Source of the DNA: Toxorhynchites rutilus septentrionalis
Lineage: Eukaryota > Arthropoda > Insecta > Diptera > Culicidae
NCBI RefSeq assembly: GCF_029784135.1
Contig: NC_073746.1
Location: forward strand, 52,529,393-52,593,392
Reading direction: 5' to 3'
Length of the DNA stretch: 64,000 nt
Below the pieces are notes generated by a model. That model searched no databases. It was not told where the DNA came from and worked only from the letters and a program-made list of their open reading frames with translations. Position 1 is the first letter of the stretch. Every line of letters begins with the position of its first letter. A program made the position numbers and the translations under genes. Of this stretch, positions 22,628-34,200 are shown piece after piece.

Positions 22628-23002
22628 AGATACAAAACAGAAAAGAATTGAAAAGGATAAAAATTGTCGATCAAAAGAAGAATCGTATCAAAAGTTTTCT
22701 ATTATCTAAATAATTCAAAGTGAAATCTTAAATTTAAAAATATTCTGAATTACGTGAGTCAAATTGAATTCAATATCTAAGTTGAAATAATATAATATAT
22801 ACATATAATTAATTCTAGAGTGGGTAAAAAACTAAAGCTAACTGGTCGTCCTGATAGGATCTTTCCTTTGTAATAGCTTCACCAAAATTGTGAGTCACAT
22901 GAGATGAAATCCCACCAAATTCTAATAAAATGCTTTGCAGCAAAAAGTCAACCACAACCATATCGTGTTTTCTTTCTTGACTTGGTGCAATCTAACCCAA
23001 CA
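22499..23002 (+). repeat. BEL/Pao 3' LTR (also encodes the polyprotein C-terminus)
   Basis: This is the second 504-bp LTR, with AATAAA at 22924-22929. The polyprotein frame runs 129 bp into it and stops at 22625-22627, so these bases are both LTR and coding. The flanking ATGTA at 23003-23007 completes the target duplication. Confidence 0.97.
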
Positions 23003-23007
23003 ATGTA

Positions 23008-25898
23008 AAACATCAAGATTTTAGAGACTTTTTTTCCTCATAATTTCAAAATCTCAAACTTTCGTTCCAGAATATAATAAATTTAGCGTGTTATTTAGTA
23101 TAGAGATCGCAAACAAGAACTAGTAAAAAAGGCGCAATTAATACTATGTTAAGTAGGCGAAATTCTTTTAGGAACATAGATGCTATCAAAAGAAGGATTG
23201 ACCATATGTACCACATTAGTATATTTAAGAGTGAAATAAAAATCAGTATGAAAATCAGTAAATATTCTCTATCTCGATCACGGAAACATTCGATAATTAT
23301 CAAGTTAGAGAGGGGCATTCTGTAATTTTCTTTATTTGAAAATTATATTTATGTTCAAATGTTTTTGAAAAAGTTTTTAGTTGGTCTGATTATTCATGAG
23401 AAATGTTATTGTGTTGCAAATAATTAAATTATTTTCAAGATAAAATGAAATATTCTGTGCTTGATTTTCTAGTCCACATTTGCAGTCAGCACAAATGTAT
23501 CGAGAGTTAGAAGCTTTCATTTCAATGCTTCTTTAGCGATATACCTGTTGTAAAAATTCAATTTACTATGTTGCAAAAGAGTATTAGCTAGTGTACAAAT
23601 CGATTGGTACCAAAAACTGAGGAATGACTGAGCAACTGAGTGTTACGATCAAAATTTGATCGTTTTAAATTTAACGAATTTTTATTTAATCATGCATTTG
23701 AGAAACCACAATGCCCCAATGCAGGATGATTCCTCCTTTTCTTAATTTTAACATTTGCTCTTAAGTTATCAAAATGGCACCCAAGCTAGGTTCTCCTGTA
23801 GATGCGTTTTGCACTATATCGGAATCAGTAAATTTTCGTGAAAAGATCACGGCTCAGAATTGTAATAGAATCTTTTTCTTGATATACTGTTTACAATTCA
23901 AAATCAAACAATAATATAAAATGTGAGTGAAATCGGAACCAGATTTCTTAATTATAAATAGTAAACTAGAAAAAAAACAATGATGGTGGTTAAACGTGAT
24001 TATAATTTTGCCATAATTTTTTTTAATTTTTATTGAATATCGTTTTATTGAAGATTATCTCTTTTTTTCTAGCTTAAAAAATTTTAATTTATGGACGACA
24101 ATATTTTTTTCCGATCTGCAACATGTGGTGTTGATCAATAATTATTGCAATTGTATCATCAAAAGAATGTCGATAAAAATATTCTGCAATGCTCTTACAA
24201 TGCCTGAAACAATAATTTCCATTTGGTACAAATTGGTTAACGCGTATCTTTGTGTGACATTAGTTGCGGAAATGTATTGCTCAATTTGTGACATAAATTC
24301 CACATTCCAGAGAAACACAAACAGGCGCTATTGCAATATTCCTTCAAACACTTCAACTTCAAAAACAACGGACAAAAAAGCTGACCGTAAACCATAAATT
24401 ACACATCAGCGATTCCATCGATAGGATTTGCGTTCCCTTCTACTACCATTTGTATGGTATTTTGGCGCGATTTATATGTTTTCCATCCCGGGGGAACACA
24501 TGTAAATTGAAACATGAAACTTATGTTTTTTTCTTTTTTTTTTTTGCATATTCACTGTCGCTCGCTGTTTTGCCGAAAAAGCAATGCCCATCATTCAACA
24601 TGTCACACTGCAGTCATCATTGAATCCGTAAAGGAGCAGCAAACCTAATTAAAACTCGAACAACGTAAATGACATCCATCAATGAGGAGAGGCTCTAATT
24701 TGCGTGGGATTGGGTTCAAGCCAAAAAAAATGGCGATTTCACTTAGAGTTATGTACGGAAAAACTATGAAAAAGGTAGTTTATATCGTTATATCTTCTCA
24801 ATTTTCGCTCTCAAAGACGTTATAAATTCTACCAACAAATTATATCATAAGTTTTGTTGCAGAATATTTGTTAAGAAAAAAATAGAACAATCGAAATTCG
24901 CTAGCTAAACTGTGTCGCCAAAGCAGATCCACACAAACTTTATATTTTTGTCCTTCGAAAATCGAACCCGACGAGCAGTATCGTAATCAATTTTCCAACA
25001 AATGCTTCAGCATATCATTTGCTTGCCAAACATGTGCTCATTTTCTGACCCCTTTTCCTGGAATTTTCTTCTGAATAATTCAACGGAGTGCCTGCTTGTG
25101 GATAAATCAAACCCCATTTAGGCCCGAACATCGTTCGTCGCCCAATCTTTTTCGTTCTATATTCCTTTCTGTGGGATTAAATCAAACTGTCATTTACACA
25201 TCTTCACACATCCTCATCAAAACATCTGGTGGTGAAACCCAACTTCCGACTCCGGTGGATCCGATATCGACCAGGATCGCTCTTATCTCAAGCCCTGATA
25301 ATGTGGAGAAACTCAATTTGCATTCGACGGCAGACGTTTTTTGCTCTCGTCTATTCAGAGGGTTTTTTTTTAATTTGATATAGAGTTAGTGTGTGGCCCC
25401 GCTCGATCTATTCTCCGGACGGTTTGTATCACTGAGATTAAATAACGACCGACAATTTTTGTGAATGTGGGTAGAGGCCCCAGCTTCTACCCGTTTGTCG
25501 GGATTGAATTTGAGATACTTTGAGTTTTGTTTTCATCACATATGTGCTCTACAAAAAGTTATACGAGTTATAATTTTAGCTTATCCATGTTTTGATAGAT
25601 CGTCCTGTGGCAGCAGGAAGAATGTGGTTTGTTTGTAAAAAAATCTTTGATTTTGTTCTTTGCCAATAAATGGTAGATAAATGACTCCAGTTTCAGTGTA
25701 CGTATAATGTGCTGTAAGAAACAAAGTTCAAATCATGTTTTCCTCATGCCAATTTATAAGTGTAATTTAATAGGGCTTGTTTTGCGATTGTTTGACAAGC
25801 TTAAAAAAATGTAATTTGAGATTAATTTGAAGTCTTCTATTTCCTTCTACATTCAACTTCTAATCTAGGAGAATATCCATAAATCTCTATATATAATA
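23008..25898. other. no gene recognised upstream of dpr
   Basis: This is AT-rich sequence without a supported coding region. About 24400-25460 is less AT-rich and not obviously repetitive (for example around 25096-25383, a 95-codon open frame with no motif). It could be unique DNA or an untranslated exon of the downstream gene, but no splice structure proves that. Confidence 0.35.
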
Positions 25899-26182
25899 CG
25901 AGGGTCGTTCAAAAAATAAGTTTCAGTGCAACGGTCAACGATTCGATAACAATGAAGAAATTCGTGACGCAGTTACATCGTACTTCAAAAAGTTGGACTC
26001 TACGCACTTCGCGCTCGGAATAGAAAATCTCGTGCCTATGATAAATGCCTCGAACGTTACAGTGATTATGTAGAAAAATAGAAAATAAAACGTAGATTAC
26101 GAAAATCACCTTGTTTTTTTGTCCAAACTTTATTTTTCCGCGATTTCTGAGGCACTGAAACTGATTTTTTGAACGACTTTCG
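25899..26182 (+). mobile_element. mariner-derived MITE (internally deleted)
   Basis: This 284-bp element has inverted ends. The left is CGAGGGTCGTTCAAAAAATA, and the right read inward is CGAAAGTCGTTCAAAAAATC, both continuing into AGTTTCAGTGC. It is flanked by TA at 25897-25898 and 26183-26184. Inside is a piece of mariner transposase C-terminus on the + strand (RFDNNEEIRDAVTSYFKKLD), frameshifted near GENLVP. The fragment at 1-236 is a relative. It is non-autonomous. Confidence 0.8.
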
Positions 26183-26439
26183 TATATTCTTCTCTGGCTG
26201 GAAAATGTGTTAAGAGTGTGAAAGGTGCGGCAGGGATTTGCTCATGTTTTCTAATGAGCCGAAATCGAGGAAAGAGCATGATATTTAATATTACCGAAGT
26301 ATGATGATTTTATTTTAGATAGTAATTAAATCCAGAATTTTATGGTGTAATGTTTGCTACCGGAGGAAAATGAATATGTTATCAATATGATTACAGCTTT
26401 TAAGCAGCTTCTGAGATTTCATAAATTTCATATATTTAT

Positions 26440-27830
26440 TGACGAATATCTTGCCAACTCGACTGGCAGTTGGCAGCACCATCTCAAATAGCAGTGAAAC
26501 ATTGTGGGTGTAAACACATGGGTGTTTTAAGCAACTTTGCATACTTGAAATATTCAAAAATGAATTAGACTACTTTTTGAAAAAGGCCAAAAAAACTTTC
26601 TTGATTTTTTACAAAAAGTTATAGCTACAAAATTCTGGTCAAAGAATGAAATATTTTTTAATTTCGTTGAAAAAAAATATTTCAAAAATTTCAATTTTTT
26701 CTCATAAACGTATTTTTTTTTTAATTTCTCAAAAAAAATATTAAAATAGCCCTTACATTTCCAACGAGTCATCCATACATCGGAAGATTGGCACTTTTAC
26801 AGGGAAAATGTTTTTCTAACAACAACTTTTCCATGTTCTCTTTGAAAAAATTGCAACTTATCCTAATTTTGTTCAAAGTCGAAATAGCGATATAGTATAT
26901 TCGATTAAATCTGATTAAAATAGGAACTCTCGTCGAAGAGGTAAACTTTCTATCTTTTATAGTTTCTGGAATAAAAGGCATTTTTGTATGGAGACTCCTG
27001 AAAAAAATAATGTTTGACTCGTAATATTTTTGTGTGTGAATTCTCGCGTTTGACATGTTTTTGATATGTTTAAAAAAAGAAAAAAATTAGGAGAGCATAT
27101 GAATCGTGTTAATTTATACATAAAAAATGTTATGAATTAATCATTAATAGATTTTTTTCAAAGAAAAACATCAAAAAGTTGTTGTTTGAAAAAAAAATCC
27201 TGTAAAAGTGCCATCTTCCGATGTACGGGTGGCTTGTTGGAAATTCTATGGGCTATTCATATCTATTTCTCCAGAATTAAAGAAAACATGTTTTCGAGAA
27301 AAATGAATTTTAATTTTCAGAATATTTTTGTTTTCAATTATTTTTTTAAAATTGTTTGGTATTTTTAATAGCAACCGAAATAATTTCCTACATTTCATTC
27401 AGTGGCTAAAATTTTGTAGATCTGCTATATTAGGTTTGTGATTTTTTTTCCATTTTGTCTTTTTTTCCACTTTTTTTCGAAAAGTTTTAAACTATAAGAT
27501 CTACAGAATGTTGGTTCAAGAAACAAATGTAGGAATTAATTAGGTTTTCATTAAATATTATCAAATGAATTAAAAAAAATAAAAATTATTTTTTCTTGAA
27601 AACATGTGTTTTTAAAGTTCCGAAAAAAGATATAAATAGCCCATACAAGCGCAAGCAGGGAGAAAAGGACTTCTATTACAACCGCCAAAGGAAGAGGTTT
27701 ATTTCGCATAAAAATAATTCCGACCGCAAAGGGTTAAATGACCCATGACTTTACACCCACAATGTTTCATTGCTATCTGTGGTGGTGCTGACGAGTTGGT
27801 AAGAAATTCGTCTATTCTCTTACACTGGAA
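26440..27830. repeat. long foldback array, same family as 7560-8275
   Basis: The left arm includes CCATACATCGGAAGATTGGC near 26771. The right arm has its inverted counterpart (GCCATCTTCCGATGTACGGG) near 27211. A partial third arm runs from 27480 to 27660. The outer edges share TGAAACATTGTGGGTGTAAA (near 26496) with the inverted form near 27750-27770. About 240 bp around 26850-27090 look like an insertion in the loop. There is no coding region. It ends just upstream of the dpr gene. Confidence 0.6.
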
Positions 27831-28164
27831 AGTTGACCTTGTAATAAAATCGCACTAAAAAATTGGTTATGTCATTAGGTAACAAAAATTATGTTTTATC
27901 TATGTCGTCATGTTTTCATCGTCCTCTTCAAATTTTGAAAAAAATAAAACAAACACTGGGAACTATCAATAGCGTAAATAATCAATCGCGATTCAGCAAT
28001 GACAACACAGTTTCCATCAAACTGTGTAATTGGTGCCATTCTCTCGTCTTAAGATATGGAAATATTTTCAACACAAGTTCATACAACAGTATAGACTGTT
28101 TACCATACAAATAACTAACTCTGCTACACTTTAATTTTGAATTTTTATTACCATCTAATTTCAG

Positions 28165-28239
28165 ACCATGGATCTTCGTCACACCTAAAAACTATGAAGA
28201 ATATAGTGGTTGTGATGATTTTTATAAATATCAACTATG
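28165..28239 (+). CDS. dpr: candidate first coding exon of the dpr gene (signal peptide)
   Basis: An acceptor-like TTTATTACCATCTAATTTCAG ends at 28164, and a strong donor G|GTAAGT begins at 28240. The ATG at 28194 (A at -3) opens MKNIVVVMIFININYG, a short basic start followed by a hydrophobic core, as in a signal peptide. The exon ends in phase 1, which fits exon 28864 exactly (G + GC = Gly). Joining this exon to the six others gives 302 codons plus a stop with no frame error. A 6-codon upstream ORF (ATG at 28168) precedes the start. The inference depends on splicing not seen directly, and an upstream alternative exon is possible. Confidence 0.55.
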
Positions 28240-31200
28240 GTAAGTCAGCAATAGTAGAAAATATAGGGTATGTTTTGTTGTATAAAACGATGGCGACATT
28301 TATTCATGTGTTAATTGGACCTTGGCATCCGGATTTTTTGACTATGTTTTGACACGTTTAGGAAGGCACATAATAATAGTCAAAGATGTACGATTTTTGC
28401 ACATTGTGTTCGAAATTGAACATGAATCTCCGTAATTTAGTAAAGCAATTTAGTTTTTTTTCACTATGTATTTTATGGAAAATTTCTCATGTTTATTGAT
28501 GTCCTTTGACACTATATGGCAATGGTACAAGATTCTAAAAAAAAGACATCTGGACTCTGCATCTCTTGAAATATCCTGTATATTCGCAAAAGTATAGTCG
28601 CGACAATTACTTCTATTACTTTTGACCAACAATTAGGCATAAAAATGTTTTTCTCTCTTTTCCTCTAAAAATTATCTCATTATATTGATTGAAGTTTGAA
28701 GCTATAATGATGAGCCATGTGATACGCATGTCTATATTGATTTAGGAATCCCTATATAAACATCCTTTTAAAGTTACGAAAAAGCTTAATTTCATAATTA
28801 ATATCGGATCAATCATTTACACTTCTTTTCAATCATCGGCCCACCCCCATTACCCCTCTGCAGGCATTTCCTCGCACTCCCAGTCGGTCGACATCGACGA
28901 GCCACACACGTACACACCACCGAAGCACTACTTCCAGACGTCATCCTTTGACGAAGCGATGGTGGACGATGACATTATCAAAAACCCACTGGACCGGGGG
29001 CCGTACTTTGACATTTCGGCCTCGAGGAATGTAACGGCTCTCGTCGGCAACACGGCCTATCTCAACTGCCGGGTGCGAAATCTCGGCAATCGCACAGTGA
29101 GTATTTTTTATTAATGGGAGAAAGCAATCAATTTGGATTGATGAGTTTCCATTATTTTCCCGTTTTTTCATGCAAATTTGTTTCTTTCTTTGAATTACGC
29201 AGGTTTCGTGGATTCGACATCGGGACCTGCACCTGCTTACGGTCGGCAAAGCCACCTACACATCAGACCAGAGGTACCAAAGCGTACATAATCCATCGCA
29301 GGACGATTGGTCCCTGAAGGTAATACTTCTCCGACAGAAACTGTTAGTGTTGGAAAATCCTCTCATGAATGATACTTTTGAAATTTGTGAAAAGATAATT
29401 TTCATCTCATTGAAACTTTTTGTTTTTTATTCCATTTTTATTTCTCGTTAATTTTGAGGAGCTTTGCACTGGCAACGAATGAATTAATTCCCCCCCAAAT
29501 AAAATTCCTCCGATGGCGTTTTATTTATTAAAATGGTCCTCTCTCATGATTGAATAAGTTTCAGCCTAACGACCGCGTTTCCACTGGAACTCCGAGACCT
29601 TGACCTTGATAAAAAATATATAGACACCAAAAAGGCAAATTGGCACAAAAATAAAATAGAACATTTGGGAGAGATCGGACACAGTACTCAAATATTGGTA
29701 TCATTTCGCTTGCATTTTGATTGATGAGTAACGGTGATACAATCTACTGCTTACGGCTTCAACGAGAGATCTCGTTGACAGGTTGCTATTGACTACATTC
29801 AGACAGTAGAGGAATGCGGGGTGAGACGGACCACTTCTAGTTTTAAAAGAAATTTTGGCTAATATGCTACGCAAGAAACGTTAATAGCATATTTTTGTCA
29901 TTTCGAGACACCTTGCAACACTTGAGCGCACGAAATATCAAAATTGTAAACAAAACAAAGTTTTCGTATATTGCGATTGCAAGCCATCTAATTTTCAAGA
30001 TAACCGAAATAAGAATTTCTCTAGCAAAAACTGTATATTCAGTTGCCACTATCCCGGTCCTTCAGTAGATTGTTCCGGTTCTGTCTGCGTGAAAAGGTAT
30101 GTAAAATATAATATAAAATGCGTGTAAAGTGCAAAATAATGCAAAAGGTGCTCTGGGGGGAAGACGGACCAATTTCGACGGAGTAAAAGCGCCACACGTT
30201 GTGAAATTGATTTTCATCTATATATATATGTATTTCTGTCTGATTCTTATGGACTCGGAAATTACTGAACCGATCGACATAAAAATTGGTGTGTAGGGTT
30301 TTTTGGGGCCGGGGAAGGTTTTTATGATAGTTTGAGACCCCTCCCTCCTCTCTAAGTGAGGGCTACCATACAAATGAAACACAAATGTCTACATTACTCA
30401 AGAATTAATCAAGCAAATGCAACCAAATTAGGCATCTGGAGGTTATAGGGTGTGTGTTTCATTTATATGGCTAAGGGGGGCTCTCTTAGTTGAAACACAT
30501 GAAACACAAATTTCTGTATTACTCGAGAATTAATCAAGCAAACGAAACCAAATTATGTATATGGAGGTTTTAGGAAGCAATAAATGTTTTCACGGTGATT
30601 CGACACTTCTCCCCCCCTGTTAGGATGGGCTGTCATACAAATGAAAAACAAATTTTTGCATAACTCGAAAACTAATCAAGCAAATGGAGCCAAATTTGGC
30701 ATGTGAAAATTTTAGGAGGCACGAAACGTTTCTATGGTGAATAGACACTCCTCCCCTCTCTCTAAGGGGAGAAGAAAGAAGGGGTCTGTCTTCATTCTGT
30801 CATATTTTCTGTATCATACGTTTATTCCATGTAACGGAGATGTTATTTGCAAGTGGTTGAAAAATCTTGAACGAGAATTGTGTCTGAAAATAATCAGATA
30901 TTATAATGATGGGTTTTGGTTGAAGTACTAGGCATTTTTTTGTAAAAGGTAAATTCAACGTGGTCGATTAGAAGATAAATCAATGAACAGTTCTGCGATT
31001 GGACTCATGAGCTTGCGCTTAGTAAGAAAACGTGAATGTTTGAAGGTATTGATAACAAAAAAAACACACTTTTGGTGGGATGAAGTTTGCCGGGTCAGCT
31101 AGTATCAAATAAAATACCATACCAATGGATAAAGGCATGTCCATCAGGACAGCATCAGTCAGTTTTGAAATTCCTAGAACCACCACCAAATCAATGGCAA

Positions 31201-34200
31201 TAAATCTCCGACGATGAAGCTCGGATCCATTGATCCAGTTTTTACCATTACTCAGAAACAAGAACTAGTGGAGCATTTGCTGAAGCTGGAGAATGGATTC
31301 TACGCCGTCACAATGCGATATGTCAAGGAACTGGCATTCGAGCTGGTTGATCGAAACAACATGTCGAATCGAACCTAGAAATACCTACTTCGGGGTCATT
31401 AAGACTTCACGTGAACTGATTTTAAAAGATTATAAACCCACGTAGATAATCGTCCAATTATTTGGTAAATTTTTCATGAATTTTTTGAAAACTCTGCACT
31501 TGGAATATAGATGGCCTTTTCAGAAGCTTGTGTGAAGTTTATGAACAACCCTAAACATTTAGTACCTTAGACAATACTGTTCCTGTTATTTTTACTAGAC
31601 TAAACTGTTCGAAAATAGTATCGCTCCGTCTACCTCGCGGATGGTCCTTCTTACCCCGCAAGCAAAATACAAAGTATTTTTTTTATCATTTCAAAAATTA
31701 ATGAAAAAACGCCAAAAAGTTATAAAATCAACAGTTACACATTTTTAGTAGTAGATTATTATATACTCAATGATATGTAGCACAACAAATAAAGAAAATC
31801 CAAAAGGTCGTTTAACTGAAAATTGGTTTTCTTAGGGAGGCGGCCTTCCCTTATCAATAACAGTTCGAGTTTGATATTCAATACTGAGATTGATTGTCAT
31901 ATAATATCCATTTTTATTATCTGATACTCAGAATTTGACCAAATTTGCCAATGTTGGTACAATGAAACATAGAAAAGTGATGGCCGAAAGGATTCATTCT
32001 ATCGTTGATAAATAAACGAGATCTACTTCTTTTCCCGATTGGACGACAACATGCTTGAGAATAATTTTTCCAAAGATTAACTTCAATCTATCACGACTTT
32101 CGTGAACTAGAGCTTCGGGTTGGATTCAGTATCGAGTATTATTTCATCAGAGTTTTTTTTCTGACTTGCATTCGTATTTAACATTGCCACTCCATTCTTA
32201 TTCAAATGTGTTAACATTGCTACTGTACGATTTTCCACACTGAATCAACCAACCTTCGGTCTAATGACCACCATTTCAGCCGAATAGATCACTTCGCTTA
32301 TATCATCACAAATCTCTTCCTTAAATCGTTTTCAAAGTCACTCCCATTAACGGAGCCACTTTTCAGCTCATCGCATCGCACTCCAGCGTACAAAGATATT
32401 ATCGTTTTGATTTATGGAAATAAAACATCGAAATGAATGATGAGCAAGATTAATAATTGCGAAAGTTTACCCTCCAAAGATTGGTCTAATTCTTTCGATG
32501 AGGCTCGAATTGGCTGCGATAATATTCAGCTCAAGTGCCTCCGCCGAGTGTTATTTCTTTACGGAAGTCGGGAGGCGCTTGAGTTTTTCATGAACAGAAG
32601 AGCGGTAAGTAATGCTTTATCTCGACAGGATAATGATAAAAGTAAATTCAGCCGGCACAAACGAGAAATGAATTTTCGATTCGGGACGAAAATATCAAGC
32701 TCAAACAAAACATCAAATCTAATAAACCGACATCGCATCGGCGAGTAAATGGGAATAGGAAAAATACGACATGAAGCGAAAGCTTTAGCCCGAGTGAGAG
32801 AATCATCCGGATATGAGCTGTTCCGATGAGCGCACCGAGATTGACAACAAGGCAGCAGAGGAGGGAAAGCTTTACAGATATGTCTTGTCGCCGGACATCA
32901 TCGACCCGGGCGAAACGGAATGCTTCTCGTCAGTGCTAGTAACGTTGAAGGTCGTTAAAATTTTGATTGGAAAAGAAAAATACATCCTGGGAAATCGAAT
33001 TGTCACACAAGGATAAAGGGTACTTGCTTTGAGATGAAACGAAGATCAGGAATCGAAATAAACTTTGTAGTTTTATCGCCTATAAGGGAAAATTATATGA
33101 CACGATTAGTATGGGAAGTCATAGGACTTTAAAACGTCGTTTAGATTAAATTTCTATACTGAGTGTATTGGCACAATTTCAATTGCATCGTTTGAATTCT
33201 GACATCACTTTTACATCAATCTAATAGCTCATTATAAAAAGATATATAGAAGCTATAAAAAATGGGCATGGTTATTTGCACACTTATTTCAATGAATGTT
33301 ATTTATATATTTTGATAAATTATGAAAGTTATCATCAAAAATTTCCACGCCAAACTAACAGACCGCTGTCCCGACCTTTTCGTTCTTTTAACATTTTACA
33401 TACAGTGCTAACAAAAAATCTCTCTGAAAAAAAATATCCAAAAGTGGTTTGAAAATCAATGTACCCTCTAGAAAAAAATAAAAAAATTGGTTCCACTGCT
33501 CAATACTTGATTCAGATTTTGCTTTAATATTAAAAACTTTTATAACTTGAAACGATCCTCTGTGATATTTCGACGTGGCACTTCGTCTTTCTGTAAGAAT
33601 GCAAGTCAGAAAACATGTCACGTTTTTATGAAATAATTTTAATCTTAATAATTATTTTTGCTGGGAGCGGACTTTGGTGATTTATAGTCAACAGTCCTCA
33701 TTGTTGTTAATGCATTTTTTCAGAAAAATTGTAATTGTTTTGTTGCTGAACGATAATGTGGGAATTGGCAACCGCTTGGCGCGCTGTACTTTGCTTGTTT
33801 TGTTGTCCTTCGCGCGAAGCACAAATAAAGTATTTCTGTGTACTATTCGCCTTTCAAATGCCCAAGAAAAGGCAATCCCCTTTATTCCGCGCGGCGAATG
33901 CAGTGAGATTGCTCAAGTCACTACTTTTCCGTAGGCGAATGGCGTGACTATAGTTTGTCACTGGGTGAGATTTGAAGTCGTGTCCTCATATGTTATCGAC
34001 TCGGGTATCAAAAAGAAGTTAAAAAGTAAGGTAGCTTCTACAATGAAGCGAGAAACTTTGCCATCTCACGTCACTCGCCGCGTGGAATAAGGGAAAATAT
34101 TTTGAAGAAAGCCTAAATTACAAATGATTCAACATTCACATGAAGTTTCATTCAAAAATGGTAATTTCTGAAACCGGACAATCCGTGGTCATTTTTCTAA

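Larger units (their letters stand above)
15834..23002 (+). mobile_element. full-length, apparently intact BEL/Pao LTR retrotransposon
   Basis: The element has 504-bp direct LTRs (15834-16337 and 22499-23002) that look identical by eye. Both begin TGTGACGG and end CCCAACA. It is flanked by a perfect 5-bp target duplication, ATGTA (15829-15833 and 23003-23007), which is the usual size for BEL/Pao. A single uninterrupted ORF fills the interior. The leader between LTR and ATG is only 35 bp. It contains TGGGTAGCAAGG just before and overlapping the start, a possible tRNA primer site I cannot assign. A G-rich run (CGGGCGGGGG) precedes the 3' LTR and may be the polypurine tract. LTR identity and the intact ORF suggest a very recent insertion. 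Confidence 0.97.

Noticed and set aside
32813..33016. Possible alternative dpr exon in the second long intron
   Set aside because: The nearest upstream AG would put a stop codon in frame, and the peptide has no Ig features.
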